Shown here piece after piece: positions 1 through 7,836 of a stretch of DNA of 64,000 nt. The translations under genes and the position numbers were made by a program. The notes under the pieces are model-generated. The model made no database searches and was not told the DNA's origin. It saw only the letters and a list, made by a program, of their open reading frames with translations. The stretch covers positions 36,902 through 100,901 of the forward strand of contig CAYTNV010000009.1 of NCBI GenBank assembly GCA_964439395.1. The letters run 5' to 3'. Each line of letters starts with the position of its first letter. Position 1 is the first letter of the stretch. This DNA is from JAUUSJ01 sp964439395 (lineage in GTDB: Bacteria > Bacillota > Clostridia > Lachnospirales > Lachnospiraceae).

Positions 1-356
1 CTTTCATATTTCTCCAATTTTCATATTTCTCCGTGAAAACACTATATTATTATTGCTTAATCTTTTTTATTATATCATTGATTGTATAAAAAGAAAACCG
101 TTTTTTCTTTAGAATTTGCTAGAAAGATTCTCATTTTTTTAAGAACTTCTTTAGAAAAATTCCAGTCGAGCGATACGCTAAAACAAGCTTGCTTATTTTA
201 AACTTGATATTTAATAAACTTCTATTTCCAATATGCTGACCATAAATAATTTTCCTTGTCATCTTTTTATTAATATTCCATATATTACTATAAAAGAGGT
301 CATTAGTGAACTGTCTGCTTGAGATATAGACAATTCATGAAAGTTAGGTAGTATAG
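1..356. other. Intergenic, no gene seen
   Basis: Very AT-rich stretch upstream of the amidase gene. I see no convincing ORF, RNA gene or strong promoter. A loose -10-like sequence lies near 285-295 but has no good -35 partner. Confidence 0.6.
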
Positions 357-1052
357 ATGCAAAAATATTTTTTTCCTCTTTTTTGGATTGTTTTTTTAGT
401 GAGTGTCGTCCTTTTTCACTATAAAGATTCTATCTTTATTTTTCTAAATATGAAAAAAACGCCAAATCCCATTATCGTCCTAGATGCTGGGCACGGGGGT
501 GATGACCCTGGAAAAGTTGGCATCAATGATGCTCTTGAAAAAGATATCAATCTCTCTATCGTAAAAAAATTAAAGTATTATCTCGAAAAAAAGAATTTCA
601 CAGTTATACTAACCCGCGACATGGATATCGGGTTATCCGTCCCTGGTACTCCACATACAAAAACCTCCGATTTGCAGGCGAGAAAAAATGTCGTTTTGGA
701 ACAAAAGCCTGCTGCATTTTTAAGTATTCACCAAAACAGCTTTCCAGATGAAAACCAAAAGGGAGCACAGGTTTTCTATTATTCCACCTCAGAATCCAGT
801 AAGCTTTTAGCTGAATGTATTCAAAACAAACTCCGTGAAATGGATTCAACTAATCACCGAGAATGTAAGGCAAACTCCGATTATTTTTTACTGAGAGAAA
901 ACCCTCATCCCTCTGTTATTGTTGAATGTGGATTTTTATCGAATCGGATAGAGGCAGACCTTCTCACGACGGAGGAATATCAAAAACAAATTGCCTGGAA
1001 TATTTGTCTGGCTTTAAGTGAATACTGTCAAAGCAATATAAATTCGCAATAA
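357..1052 (+). CDS. cwlD: N-acetylmuramoyl-L-alanine amidase, CwlD-like
   Basis: A 231-aa zinc amidase of the Amidase_3 family, which cleaves the bond between N-acetylmuramic acid and L-alanine in peptidoglycan. In spore formers CwlD makes muramic-lactam in the spore cortex. Residues about 5-31 form one hydrophobic segment, so the enzyme is probably membrane-anchored with its catalytic domain outside. Visible family motifs are LDAGHGGDDPG (zinc His, about residue 46), a Glu in LEKDIN (about 61), SIHQNS (second zinc His, about 124) and VIVECGFLSN (catalytic Glu near 190). Length fits CwlD (about 235 aa). The ribosome binding site is weak. A terminator follows, so it looks monocistronic. The family is secure; the CwlD assignment rests on size and architecture. 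Confidence 0.85.
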   Translation: MQKYFFPLFWIVFLVSVVLFHYKDSIFIFLNMKKTPNPIIVLDAGHGGDDPGKVGINDALEKDINLSIVKKLKYYLEKKNFTVILTRDMDIGLSVPGTPHTKTSDLQARKNVVLEQKPAAFLSIHQNSFPDENQKGAQVFYYSTSESSKLLAECIQNKLREMDSTNHRECKANSDYFLLRENPHPSVIVECGFLSNRIEADLLTTEEYQKQIAWNICLALSEYCQSNINSQ

Positions 1053-1093
1053 CCAAATCAAACGAACTATTGTTTTTCTAAGATAAACTGAAA

Positions 1094-1136
1094 AAAGCAG
1101 GCTTGTACTCAGGGTACACACCTGCTTTCTTTTTCC
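1094..1136 (+). terminator. Rho-independent terminator of the amidase gene
   Basis: An 8-bp stem AAAGCAGG (1094-1101) / CCTGCTTT (1121-1128), with an inner TGTAC/GTACA pairing, followed by a T-rich run. It lies about 40 bp after the amidase stop. Confidence 0.8.
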
Positions 1137-1490
1137 GTTTTTTTGTTTATTGGCTTGCTTATTTTTATCCACGCAATTGATATTATCTCTCATTAAAACT
1201 AGGAGATTTGCGTTCTAAAAGATAAATTATTATAAATTAGCTAAAAAAATTTTGGAATTTTTTGAAAGAATATCATGACTTAAGCTTATGCCACTCAAAA
1301 ATGAAATGGTATCTCCACATCTCTTTATATTTTTCGTGAAAAATATAATTTTAAGGGATTCATCTGTACAATATAATATAATTTAATTTAGTTTTATTTG
1401 ATCAGGAATAATATAAAGATAAAGTGAAAATACTTTAATGAATCTACTATGTCGCAAAAGCATTCATAGTTAAAATAAAGAATATTAGAC

Positions 1491-1694
1491 TTATAGATTT
1501 GTTAATTTGGTATAGTGAACGGATACAATCTTTCCCTCCTCCTCAACAAAGTCTTTCATATAATTACTTGTTTCTAGGAGAAGTGACATATTATCTAGGT
1601 TGTTTTCATCTACTTTTTCCTTACCAACGATAACAGATAAACCCATTTCGTAAAACAGAATCATCTCTTGCTTTATATTTGATTCTGCCTCCAA
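1491..1694 (-). CDS. Small hypothetical protein, 67 aa (TTG start)
   Basis: A short acidic reading frame starting at TTG (1694). The start is supported by an AGGGAGG ribosome binding site about 10 nt upstream on the minus strand, which is why I accept the frame. There is no signal peptide or membrane segment. The middle is rich in Glu, Asp, Asn and Leu and could be helical. I recognise no family. It stands alone with several hundred AT-rich bases on each side. It could be a small regulatory or sporulation-related protein, but nothing in the sequence shows a role. Confidence 0.5.
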   Translation of the reverse strand: MEAESNIKQEMILFYEMGLSVIVGKEKVDENNLDNMSLLLETSNYMKDFVEEEGKIVSVHYTKLTNL

Positions 1695-2026
1695 TAATGA
1701 GATACCTCCCTTCGGTTCGAAATATCATAGAAAATTTTCTGCAATCTTATTCAAATTTTTCTATCGATAGGACTGCAGCTATCTACTAAATTTTTGTGAC
1801 GTATAAAATTAAGAAATTAGTTTCTTGCATTTATTTGTAATAAAGAAATGTCGCAATACCCTCCTTTCTCTTTACATTTCTTGATTACATTTCCAATTAT
1901 ATCCATATCTTAGCCATACTGCAAGCTTTTTCTACTTTTTTTATATTATTTATAAACAATATACTAAGATTTTATAATTTTTTTTAAAAATTTACAAATT
2001 CTTCAAAATTTAGTGTTAATAATCTC

Positions 2027-2055
2027 TTTACATGTGTGAGAATAATGATTATACT
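2027..2055 (+). promoter_or_regulatory. Sigma-A type promoter, probably for mecA
   Basis: TTTACA (2027-2032), 17-nt spacer, TATACT (2050-2055). It lies about 190 nt upstream of the mecA GTG, leaving a long leader in which I see no known riboswitch. Confidence 0.65.
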
Positions 2056-2247
2056 ATAAATGTGAACGTATATCTTGTGGAGCAATGCAAACTGGCCATT
2101 TGCCTGTACAGTGTGAAACATCATTTGCTCGAATAAGTATACTTTTACCGAACAGCATAAGCTGATCTTCTACCCGCAGTGCATGTTATAATATGCCCAA
2201 ATGGGTATATTTTCATATTATACTTAATAGTAAAGGAAGTGAATTTA

Positions 2248-3012
2248 GTGAGATTAGAAAGAATTAGTGAAAATCAGATTCGTTGCACATTAAGCAAGAA
2301 CGATTTAGAAGATAGAAATCTTTTTATAAATGAATTAGCCTATAGTACTGATAAGACAAAAGCTTTATTCCGTGATATGATGCAGCAAGCTTTTTATGAA
2401 CTAGGCTTTGATGCTGAGGATATTCCTCTTATGATTGAGGCAATCCCATCTGCTGAGACTCTAGTTTTAGTTATTACAAAAGTAGAAGACCCTGAAGAAT
2501 TAGATACACGCTTTTCCAAGTTTACAAAACCTCAGATCATGGATATTGATCTAAATGATCCAGAGGATGAAGAAGAGGATGAAGAAGATTTTTCCACAAT
2601 TTACGATTCTATGGAGCAAGACTCCAATACTAATTATAGAGCGGAACAAAATACTTTCTCTAATCTATCTAATTTTTCTACCGACAAAGCTTACGAGCCA
2701 AATACAAATATGACTTATACTTCACAGCAAGTATTTTGTTTCTATGATTTGGATGTGATTATTACTGTCGCTTCTCTTTTACGCAATGTATATCACGAAC
2801 CAAGTCAATTATATAAAGATTCGAAGGAGCATTGCTATTATCTCATGCTTCAAAGAGGCGCTCTTACATCTAGTGCTTTTCAACGCATTTGTAATTTAGT
2901 CTCAGAGTACGGTGATATAGTCTCTTTTACTTATGCCTCTATCTTTTATTTTCAAGAGCATTTTATCGATATTGCTGGAAACTACGCTCTAGAAGCTTTG
3001 GCTAAATTATAG
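2248..3012 (+). CDS. mecA: Adaptor protein MecA
   Basis: A 254-aa adaptor that, in Bacillus, delivers substrates such as ComK to the ClpC unfoldase. The N-terminus (RLERISENQIRCTLSKNDLE) is the typical MecA substrate-binding start. A very acidic linker follows (EDEEEDEEDF, about residues 115-125 of this product), then the C-terminal domain that contacts ClpC (from about QQVFCFYDLDVI). I chose GTG at 2248 rather than the upstream ATG at 2179 because an AAGGAAGT ribosome binding site lies 9-10 nt before it and because homologues begin at this residue. It is a single gene with its own promoter, followed by a shared terminator. Confidence 0.92.
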   Translation: MRLERISENQIRCTLSKNDLEDRNLFINELAYSTDKTKALFRDMMQQAFYELGFDAEDIPLMIEAIPSAETLVLVITKVEDPEELDTRFSKFTKPQIMDIDLNDPEDEEEDEEDFSTIYDSMEQDSNTNYRAEQNTFSNLSNFSTDKAYEPNTNMTYTSQQVFCFYDLDVIITVASLLRNVYHEPSQLYKDSKEHCYYLMLQRGALTSSAFQRICNLVSEYGDIVSFTYASIFYFQEHFIDIAGNYALEALAKL

Positions 3013-3088
3013 CAACCATTCAAATTACACAGACCTATACAGGCAAAGATATTATATCGCATAAATCTTTTGCCCAAACAACATAAAA

Positions 3089-3135
3089 AACGCACTATAT
3101 TTGTAATAATATACAAGGATAGTGCGTTATTTTTT
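3089..3135. terminator. Bidirectional terminator between mecA and the DUF1858 gene
   Basis: A 10-bp perfect stem AACGCACTAT (3089-3098) / ATAGTGCGTT (3119-3128), with an A run on the left and a T run on the right, placed between two convergent genes. Confidence 0.85.
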
Positions 3136-3146
3136 TCTCATTTTTC

Positions 3147-3356
3147 TTACTGCGCTTTATTAGCAAGGTACTCATTAATTTTGCTAACGAGCTCATTGCA
3201 ATCCATTCCATGAACCATAGAAGCTTCCTCTAAAGTTTCTCCCTGAGAAGCAGGACAACCGATACAATGCATTCCAGATGCCATTAAGATTGCTGCGATA
3301 CCCATATCCACCTGTAAAAGCTCTCCAATAGTCATATCTTTATTAACACTTTGCAT
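3147..3356 (-). CDS. DUF1858 / hybrid-cluster-protein-associated redox disulfide protein
   Basis: A 69-aa soluble protein matching the DUF1858 family (also called prismane-associated redox disulfide domain). The start KDMTIGELLQ, the motif MGIAAILMASGMHCIGC with a Cys-X-X-Cys pair at about residues 31-34, and the following ASQGETLEEA are diagnostic. Family members often sit near hybrid cluster (NO-related) proteins or are fused to other redox domains. The exact function is unknown; a redox-active disulfide or metal site is inferred from the CxxC pair. A ribosome binding site (AAGGAGG) precedes the ATG, and a strong promoter lies about 80 nt upstream. It is monocistronic. Confidence 0.85.
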   Translation of the reverse strand: MQSVNKDMTIGELLQVDMGIAAILMASGMHCIGCPASQGETLEEASMVHGMDCNELVSKINEYLANKAQ

Positions 3357-3405
3357 TTTTATATACCTCCTTGTAAAATTTTCTAAAAGTCATTCATCAC
3401 GCAAA

Positions 3406-3417
3406 TTGCGTACGCAA
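3406..3417. promoter_or_regulatory. Perfect 12-bp palindrome in the DUF1858 leader
   Basis: TTGCGTACGCAA lies just downstream of the predicted transcription start of the DUF1858 gene. Position and symmetry suit a repressor operator. I cannot assign a regulator. Confidence 0.4.
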
Positions 3418-3433
3418 ACCGAAGTTTGGTATC

Positions 3434-3462
3434 ATTATAGTATATCTAAATTCAAAATACAA
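3434..3462 (-). promoter_or_regulatory. Promoter of the DUF1858 gene
   Basis: On the minus strand: TTGTAT, 17-nt spacer, TATAAT. The -10 lies about 80 nt before the ATG. Confidence 0.7.
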
Positions 3463-3756
3463 CACCCAAAGTAAATATTTCTATTGCATTTCTTCTTCAC
3501 TTATCTTCCAACTTTCCTATTCCGTATCCAAACGCTAAACATATATGAACCAAAAACGCTATTTCATATCTAAACAAAACAACTTTATATTCTTATTCAT
3601 AATTTCTCAAAAATAGGTTGATTTTTCAACAAAGTCTGTTAAAATATAATTTATGAGAATTTACTTACAAATTCTTAAAGCAACAGAGGGAAGTATCTAA
3701 AAGAGAGTTTTCAATTTAATGTTACTTTTTATTATAGTTTGCGAATAGTATAATGT

Positions 3757-3844
3757 GGAGACATATCGAAGTGGTCATAACGAGCTTGACTCGAAATCAA
3801 GTTGTCGGGTAACCGGCACGTGGGTTCGAATCCCACTGTCTCCG
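3757..3844 (+). tRNA. tRNA-Ser (anticodon CGA)
   Basis: An 88-nt cloverleaf with a long variable arm, typical of tRNA-Ser. Acceptor stem GGAGACA / TGTCTCC, anticodon loop CTCGAAA (anticodon CGA, reads UCG), T loop GTTCGAATC. The CCA end is not encoded. An unassigned structured RNA follows directly. Confidence 0.93.
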
Positions 3845-3845
3845 T

Positions 3846-3954
3846 CTACACTTCAGTTCTGGGAGGAGTATAGATTTTTTGGGAAATCTGTACCGGAGGT
3901 GTCTCGGTTCAACTTATTTATTTCCCGGAGGAACACGCTCCGGCTGAAGTGTGA
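3846..3954 (+). ncRNA. Unassigned structured RNA linked to tRNA-Ser
   Basis: The region just after tRNA-Ser folds by eye into a closed three-way structure. The outer stem is ACACTTCAG (3848-3856) / CTGAAGTGT (3944-3952). Hairpin 1 is GTATAGATTT (3868-3877) / AAATCTGTAC (3884-3893). Hairpin 2 has CGGAG-GTGT (from 3894) pairing with ACAC-G-CTCCG (to 3942). It is clearly richer in GC than its surroundings and there is no plausible ORF. In many Firmicutes the SRP RNA lies next to a tRNA-Ser, so I checked for the SRP GGAA tetraloop and AGCAG internal loop; neither is present. It is probably co-transcribed with the tRNA up to the terminator at 4006. Identity unknown. Confidence 0.55.
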
Positions 3955-4005
3955 AACAAGAGGGGAGAAATTAATTTCTCCAACATCATAATATTCTTTC
4001 TAAAC

Positions 4006-4042
4006 GCAGCCTATACTTCCCAGAATATAGGTTGCATTTTTA
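4006..4042 (+). terminator. Terminator of the tRNA-Ser / structured RNA unit
   Basis: GCAGCCTATA (4006-4015) pairs with TATAGGTTGC (4026-4035; one G-U), followed by ATTTTTAT. It ends the unit that starts at tRNA-Ser. Confidence 0.75.
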
Positions 4043-4122
4043 TCTGCTTGAATATATCTCTTTAACATATAGTATCTTTTTATTTTTGACATTTCCCATA
4101 GCTGAATAAAGCAAGAAATTCA

Positions 4123-4154
4123 TAAAAAAAGCTCAAGACTAAAACCTGCTTGAA
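4123..4154 (-). terminator. Probable terminator of the HAD gene
   Basis: On the minus strand a short stem TCAAG/CTTGA plus GC is followed by seven Ts (A run at 4124-4130). It sits 25 nt after the HAD stop. The stem is weak. Confidence 0.45.
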
Positions 4155-4178
4155 CATAATTTTAGCCTTAAACTTCTC

Positions 4179-4997
4179 TTACAAAATTTTTATTTTTTCT
4201 AACTCCCAAAAAGAAGTGAGAATTTCAATTTCTTCTTGAGAATTGTTCTTAATTGTGCTTTTCTTGGCATTTTCATTTGCAACTTCACAAATATTCCTCT
4301 TTTTATATTTCTCAGATGGGCATGTCTTGCATAATAAAGTATAATCTTTTTTCTCATTTTCTATAGTATTATCCTTCTTTTGCTCTGGACGATACCAAAG
4401 AGCTCTCATCCCGACAGCCATCGCTCCCTTTACGTCTTTTTCCAAACTATCTCCTATCATTAGACATTCACAAGGTTCGCACGCAGCTTTTTGCGCACAT
4501 CTATAAAATAGTTTTTTATCTGGCTTTTCTACACCTACCTCTTCACTACTCACAATAAAATCTATATCGGATAAGAGATTAATTTTTTTTAGCTTTTCAT
4601 ACTGCATATAGGCAGTCATATCAGTGGCAATCCCAATCTTTAGATTTTGCCGCCTAAGCCACTGAAATAATTGCAGTATACCTGGCTCTGGCTTCATTAC
4701 ATTTAACAATGTATCCCAGTAGGTGTGATAAAGATTTTGTACATGGGGGAATAAATTTTTTCCCTGTTTCTCTAACATAATTTGATAGCGAATAAGACGG
4801 TTATGAAGAGCAGCACAGTCAGAACATAAAACTTGCTTTTCTTCTTGCTGTGCTTCATATAATAATATTTTTGTCAAAGATTTTTCCCACTGAAATTTTT
4901 GTTGACAATAATGATATACTTGTTCGATTGCTTTTTCATGAGCTTGCTCATAACTATAAACTGTATTATCAATATCAAATAAAACTGTTTTTATCAT
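4179..4997 (-). CDS. HAD-family hydrolase (YjjG / pyrimidine 5'-nucleotidase-like)
   Basis: A 272-aa cytosolic phosphatase of the haloacid dehalogenase superfamily. Motif I is FDIDNTVY (about residues 7-14, nucleophile Asp), motif II is GIATDMT (about 122), motif III includes the Lys in VEKPDKKLFY (about 158), and motif IV is MIGDSLEKDVKGA (about 181-193). The helical cap after motif I fits subclass IA enzymes that hydrolyse nucleotides or sugar phosphates; the substrate cannot be read from sequence. About 45 charged, Cys-containing residues (about 208-252) interrupt the normal join between the core and the last helix (ILTSFWELEKIKIL). This looks like a low-complexity insertion. It stands alone with its own probable terminator. 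Confidence 0.8.
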   Translation of the reverse strand: MIKTVLFDIDNTVYSYEQAHEKAIEQVYHYCQQKFQWEKSLTKILLYEAQQEEKQVLCSDCAALHNRLIRYQIMLEKQGKNLFPHVQNLYHTYWDTLLNVMKPEPGILQLFQWLRRQNLKIGIATDMTAYMQYEKLKKINLLSDIDFIVSSEEVGVEKPDKKLFYRCAQKAACEPCECLMIGDSLEKDVKGAMAVGMRALWYRPEQKKDNTIENEKKDYTLLCKTCPSEKYKKRNICEVANENAKKSTIKNNSQEEIEILTSFWELEKIKIL

Positions 4998-5412
4998 AAT
5001 TTTATATTTACCGATATCCCAATTTTATGATTCTAGTGTTCTGACTATCTGGTAAGCAAAGTAAAAAAAGTTGAATATTTAGTCAGCCTATAAGGTAGAG
5101 AGGAATCGCAGCAATAACTACGACGACTGACGATAATATAGCAGATGCCAAAATAGGCAATGCTCTTTACTATAAATTACAAGTAGTCCAAACACTAGTT
5201 TGTATATTATTCCTAAATCAATAAAACTCTCATTCTTCCCTTCTGTTATATATTGGTTAAAATTTACTTATACTAAAATAACACTCTTTCGTATTTTGGC
5301 TTCTGCGCCCTATGGATAACTATGTTTTGCTCAATGGATACTAAAAATTTGCTTTGGCTTTATATCTTAAACTATTTTATAGGAGAGACAGAAGGGAAGA
5401 TATCGAATATAT
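4998..5412. other. Intergenic, nothing recognised
   Basis: A 415-bp AT-rich region between the ends of two minus-strand units. I see no ORF with a ribosome binding site, no known RNA, and no clear terminator for the ascorbate operon that ends at 5413. Confidence 0.5.
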
Positions 5413-6105
5413 TTATTGTCCGTAATAAGCGTTTTCTCCATGTTTTCTAAAGAAATGTTTATCTCGGATTCTATCTGGTGCATCCTTTACCTTCGGATTT
5501 ACTATCTCTGTGAAGAGATTCATCTTGGCAACTTCCTCAAGCACAACTGCATTATGTACTGCCTCCGCCGCATTCCCACCCCAAGTAAATGGTCCATGAT
5601 TCGTACAAAGTACACCTGGTGTATACATAGGATTTAATCCAAGCTCTTCAAACGTCTCAATAATAACTGCCCCTGTGTTTTTCTCATATCCCTCATCGAT
5701 TTCTTGCTGTGTCAGGCATCGAGCACAAGGAATTGTCCCATAAAAATAATCTGCATGCGTCGTTCCGTATAGAGGAATCCCTCTCCCAGCTTGTGCCCAT
5801 GAAGTTGCATATGGAGAATGGGTATGTACAATTCCGCCTATCTCCTCATATTTTTTATAAAGCTCGATATGAGTTGCTGTGTCAGAGGAAGGTTTATATT
5901 TTCCCTCAATCTTATTTCCCTCTAAGTCCATCACAACCATATCCTCTGGTGTCAATTTATCGTAATCTACTCCGCTCGGTTTAATTACAAAATAGCCTGT
6001 CTCTCTGTCTATACCGCTAACATTTCCCCAAGTATAGGTAATTAATCCTCTTTTTGGTAGTTCCATATTAGCCTCATACACTTCTAATTTTAATTGTTCT
6101 AACAT
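5413..6105 (-). CDS. ulaF: L-ribulose-5-phosphate 4-epimerase
   Basis: A 230-aa class II aldolase-family epimerase converting L-ribulose-5-phosphate to D-xylulose-5-phosphate, the last step of ascorbate or arabinose entry into the pentose phosphate pathway. The zinc site is visible as VHTHSPYAT (two His, about residues 93-95) and NHGPFTWG (His about 169). The phosphate-binding TWGNVSG (about 25-31) and KPSG (about 42-45) are also present. Length matches UlaF/AraD (228-231 aa). The ATG overlaps the end of rpe by 7 bp, which suggests translational coupling. I name it ulaF from its operon rather than araD, because the surrounding genes are PTS ascorbate-type. It is the last gene of the operon. 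Confidence 0.9.
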   Translation of the reverse strand: MLEQLKLEVYEANMELPKRGLITYTWGNVSGIDRETGYFVIKPSGVDYDKLTPEDMVVMDLEGNKIEGKYKPSSDTATHIELYKKYEEIGGIVHTHSPYATSWAQAGRGIPLYGTTHADYFYGTIPCARCLTQQEIDEGYEKNTGAVIIETFEELGLNPMYTPGVLCTNHGPFTWGGNAAEAVHNAVVLEEVAKMNLFTEIVNPKVKDAPDRIRDKHFFRKHGENAYYGQ

Positions 6106-6773
6106 ATTTCATTCTCCTCATACTCGCTAAATATTTTTTGAAATGCCTTAATTTGCTCTGTCGTCTGATTGCCAAAAACAGATGAGCCTGCCACAATCAG
6201 ATTGGCACCTGCATCAAGTACCGTTCTGACATTGTCTAGCTTGATGCCGCCATCCACCTCAATTAAAATATTATCTTTCTTCTGGTCGATTTTTTCTCGA
6301 AGTGCACAAATTTTAGCTGTTATTTCCGGAAGATATGTTTGCCCGCCAAATCCCGGATTCACTGTCATTAATAAAATTTGATCTAAATGCGGCCAAATAT
6401 AATCAAGAACTGAAAGAGGAGTGGCTGGATTTAAGACAACACATGCTTTCTTTCCTAAAGCTTTTATATGTGTTATACTGCGATGTAAATGTTTACATGC
6501 CTCTGCATGAACACCGATAATATCTGCCCCAGCTCTTGCTATATCTTCTACATATCGGTCTGGCTCCTCCACCATAAGATGCACATCAAAGGTTAGTTTA
6601 CTTTCTTTTCTCATAGAAGCAATGACTGGCATTCCAAGAGAGATACTCGGTACAAAACTTCCGTCCATAACATCAATATGAACCATCTTTACGCCTGCTC
6701 GTTCAATTTCTCTTAATTCTTCCCCTAGTCTTGAAAAATCCGCCGCCAAAATAGAAGGTAGAAGTTCTATCAT
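6099..6773 (-). CDS. rpe: Ribulose-phosphate 3-epimerase
   Basis: A 224-aa TIM-barrel enzyme interconverting D-ribulose-5-P and D-xylulose-5-P. Diagnostic motifs are LLPSILAADFSRL (start), VHIDVMDGSFVPSIS (metal ligand and catalytic Asp), DVHLMVEEP, MTVNPGFGGQ and VDGGI. I placed the start at ATG 6773: an AGGAG lies 7 nt before it and the product then begins like other Rpe proteins. The frame upstream to 6818 runs into the preceding gene. It sits where an ascorbate operon would be expected to hold ulaD, which shares the ribulose-phosphate-binding barrel fold, but the Rpe motifs are intact. I therefore read it as true Rpe, moving D-xylulose-5-P to D-ribulose-5-P, not as a decarboxylase. Confidence 0.92.
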   Translation of the reverse strand: MIELLPSILAADFSRLGEELREIERAGVKMVHIDVMDGSFVPSISLGMPVIASMRKESKLTFDVHLMVEEPDRYVEDIARAGADIIGVHAEACKHLHRSITHIKALGKKACVVLNPATPLSVLDYIWPHLDQILLMTVNPGFGGQTYLPEITAKICALREKIDQKKDNILIEVDGGIKLDNVRTVLDAGANLIVAGSSVFGNQTTEQIKAFQKIFSEYEENEIC

Positions 6774-6783
6774 TCTCCCACTC

Positions 6784-7833
6784 CTATTCTTCAATTTCAT
6801 ACATAGCAATCTCATCAATCTCTCGGTTTGCTCCGATCATAATATCCTTGCCATCCTTCATATAATGATATACATTTGCAGAACCGCAGTCATAATCTAA
6901 AATTTCACTCTTATACTCTCCTGCCTCCTTGTCATAAGTAAATGCAATTAAGTTTCTCTCACCTTTTCTATGTCCAATAACCGCTGCTGGCTTTCCAAGC
7001 AATGTTCCACCATAAATTGCATGAGTAAAGTCTGCCGCTTTCTCATACTGATAAACCTGCTTAAACTCACCATCTATTTTTTTGTAAATACGAATCATTT
7101 CTCCGTGGAATGGTGCTAATGCAATCAATTCCTTTTCTCCGTCCTCATCAAAATCAACTAAAGTCGCATCACTTGTCGCATCTGTGATCAGTGTCTTAAT
7201 CTCCCACTCACCATCTTTGCTCTCTGGAGGAATAAACTGGAAGACTCCACAGTCCGCTGACACTATACTTGTCTCTACACCGTTTTCCACCACTTTATAA
7301 TATCCATGATTTTTCAACATATTTTCTTTTAATACGGTAAGCTCTAATTGATTCTCATCATTAAATGAACTTAAATCCTCCGGAAGTACTGCCGCATAAA
7401 CTTTTCCTGGCATAGACCAATCTTCTTTAAACTCATGTCCAGATTTCAATGCACATGCGAGCAAATATTTTACACCATTTCTCTTTACGATATCAAAACG
7501 ATGTACATGTGGTAATTCTACTAACGTGCGAACTTCCCACTCTCCCTTTGCTCTTGGTGTGACAATTACAATCTTTGCTTCCTTAGAATCATTAGGTGAG
7601 TAAAATTTATGAGTTGCCAAAAACTGTCCATTACTTTCCGGGACTTGTACCATACTCATAACTCCGCCGGGACCTTCCCATACAGTATCCACCTTATTTC
7701 CCTCTACATCAAATAAATAACAAGGATCTTGTTTTTCTGCTGCCACAAGAAAATATTCCTTTCCCTCATAAATAAGAGGGGCAATGGAATAACATTTATT
7801 TAGCTTTCCAATTACTTTTTTTACTACTTTCAT
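6784..7833 (-). CDS. Uncharacterised 349-aa propeller-like protein of the ascorbate operon
   Basis: I do not recognise a named family. The sequence has repeated short beta-rich blocks separated by Gly and Asp turns. One clear FG-GAP/VCBS-like motif, LVDFDEDGEKELIALAP, lies at about residues 228-244, with related blocks elsewhere (for example KPAAVIGHRKGERNLIAF). This suggests a beta-propeller. There is no signal peptide or membrane segment, so it should be cytosolic, unlike most FG-GAP proteins. It starts 3 bp after ulaE with a good AAGGAG site and ends 10 bp before rpe, so it is a firm operon member. Scattered His and Cys residues could form a metal site. A role in ascorbate or pentose-phosphate catabolism is inferred only from its position. 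Confidence 0.6.
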   Translation of the reverse strand: MKVVKKVIGKLNKCYSIAPLIYEGKEYFLVAAEKQDPCYLFDVEGNKVDTVWEGPGGVMSMVQVPESNGQFLATHKFYSPNDSKEAKIVIVTPRAKGEWEVRTLVELPHVHRFDIVKRNGVKYLLACALKSGHEFKEDWSMPGKVYAAVLPEDLSSFNDENQLELTVLKENMLKNHGYYKVVENGVETSIVSADCGVFQFIPPESKDGEWEIKTLITDATSDATLVDFDEDGEKELIALAPFHGEMIRIYKKIDGEFKQVYQYEKAADFTHAIYGGTLLGKPAAVIGHRKGERNLIAFTYDKEAGEYKSEILDYDCGSANVYHYMKDGKDIMIGANREIDEIAMYEIEE

Positions 7834-7836
7834 AAC

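Noticed and set aside
1840..1895. Very short minus-strand frame (about 15 codons) after a good AAGGAGGG
   Set aside because: Too short to support from sequence alone; it could be a leader peptide, but there is no gene directly downstream that it would clearly control.
3749..3754. TATAAT directly before tRNA-Ser as its promoter
   Set aside because: It ends 2 nt before the tRNA, so transcription would start inside the tRNA. The real promoter must lie further upstream.
3846..3954. SRP (4.5S/6S-type) RNA
   Set aside because: The conserved GGAA tetraloop with AGCAG internal loop is absent, so I left the RNA unnamed.
6099..6773. UlaD (3-keto-L-gulonate-6-P decarboxylase)
   Set aside because: All motifs (LLPSILAADFSRL, HIDVMDGSFVP, MTVNPGFGGQ) are those of ribulose-phosphate 3-epimerase.
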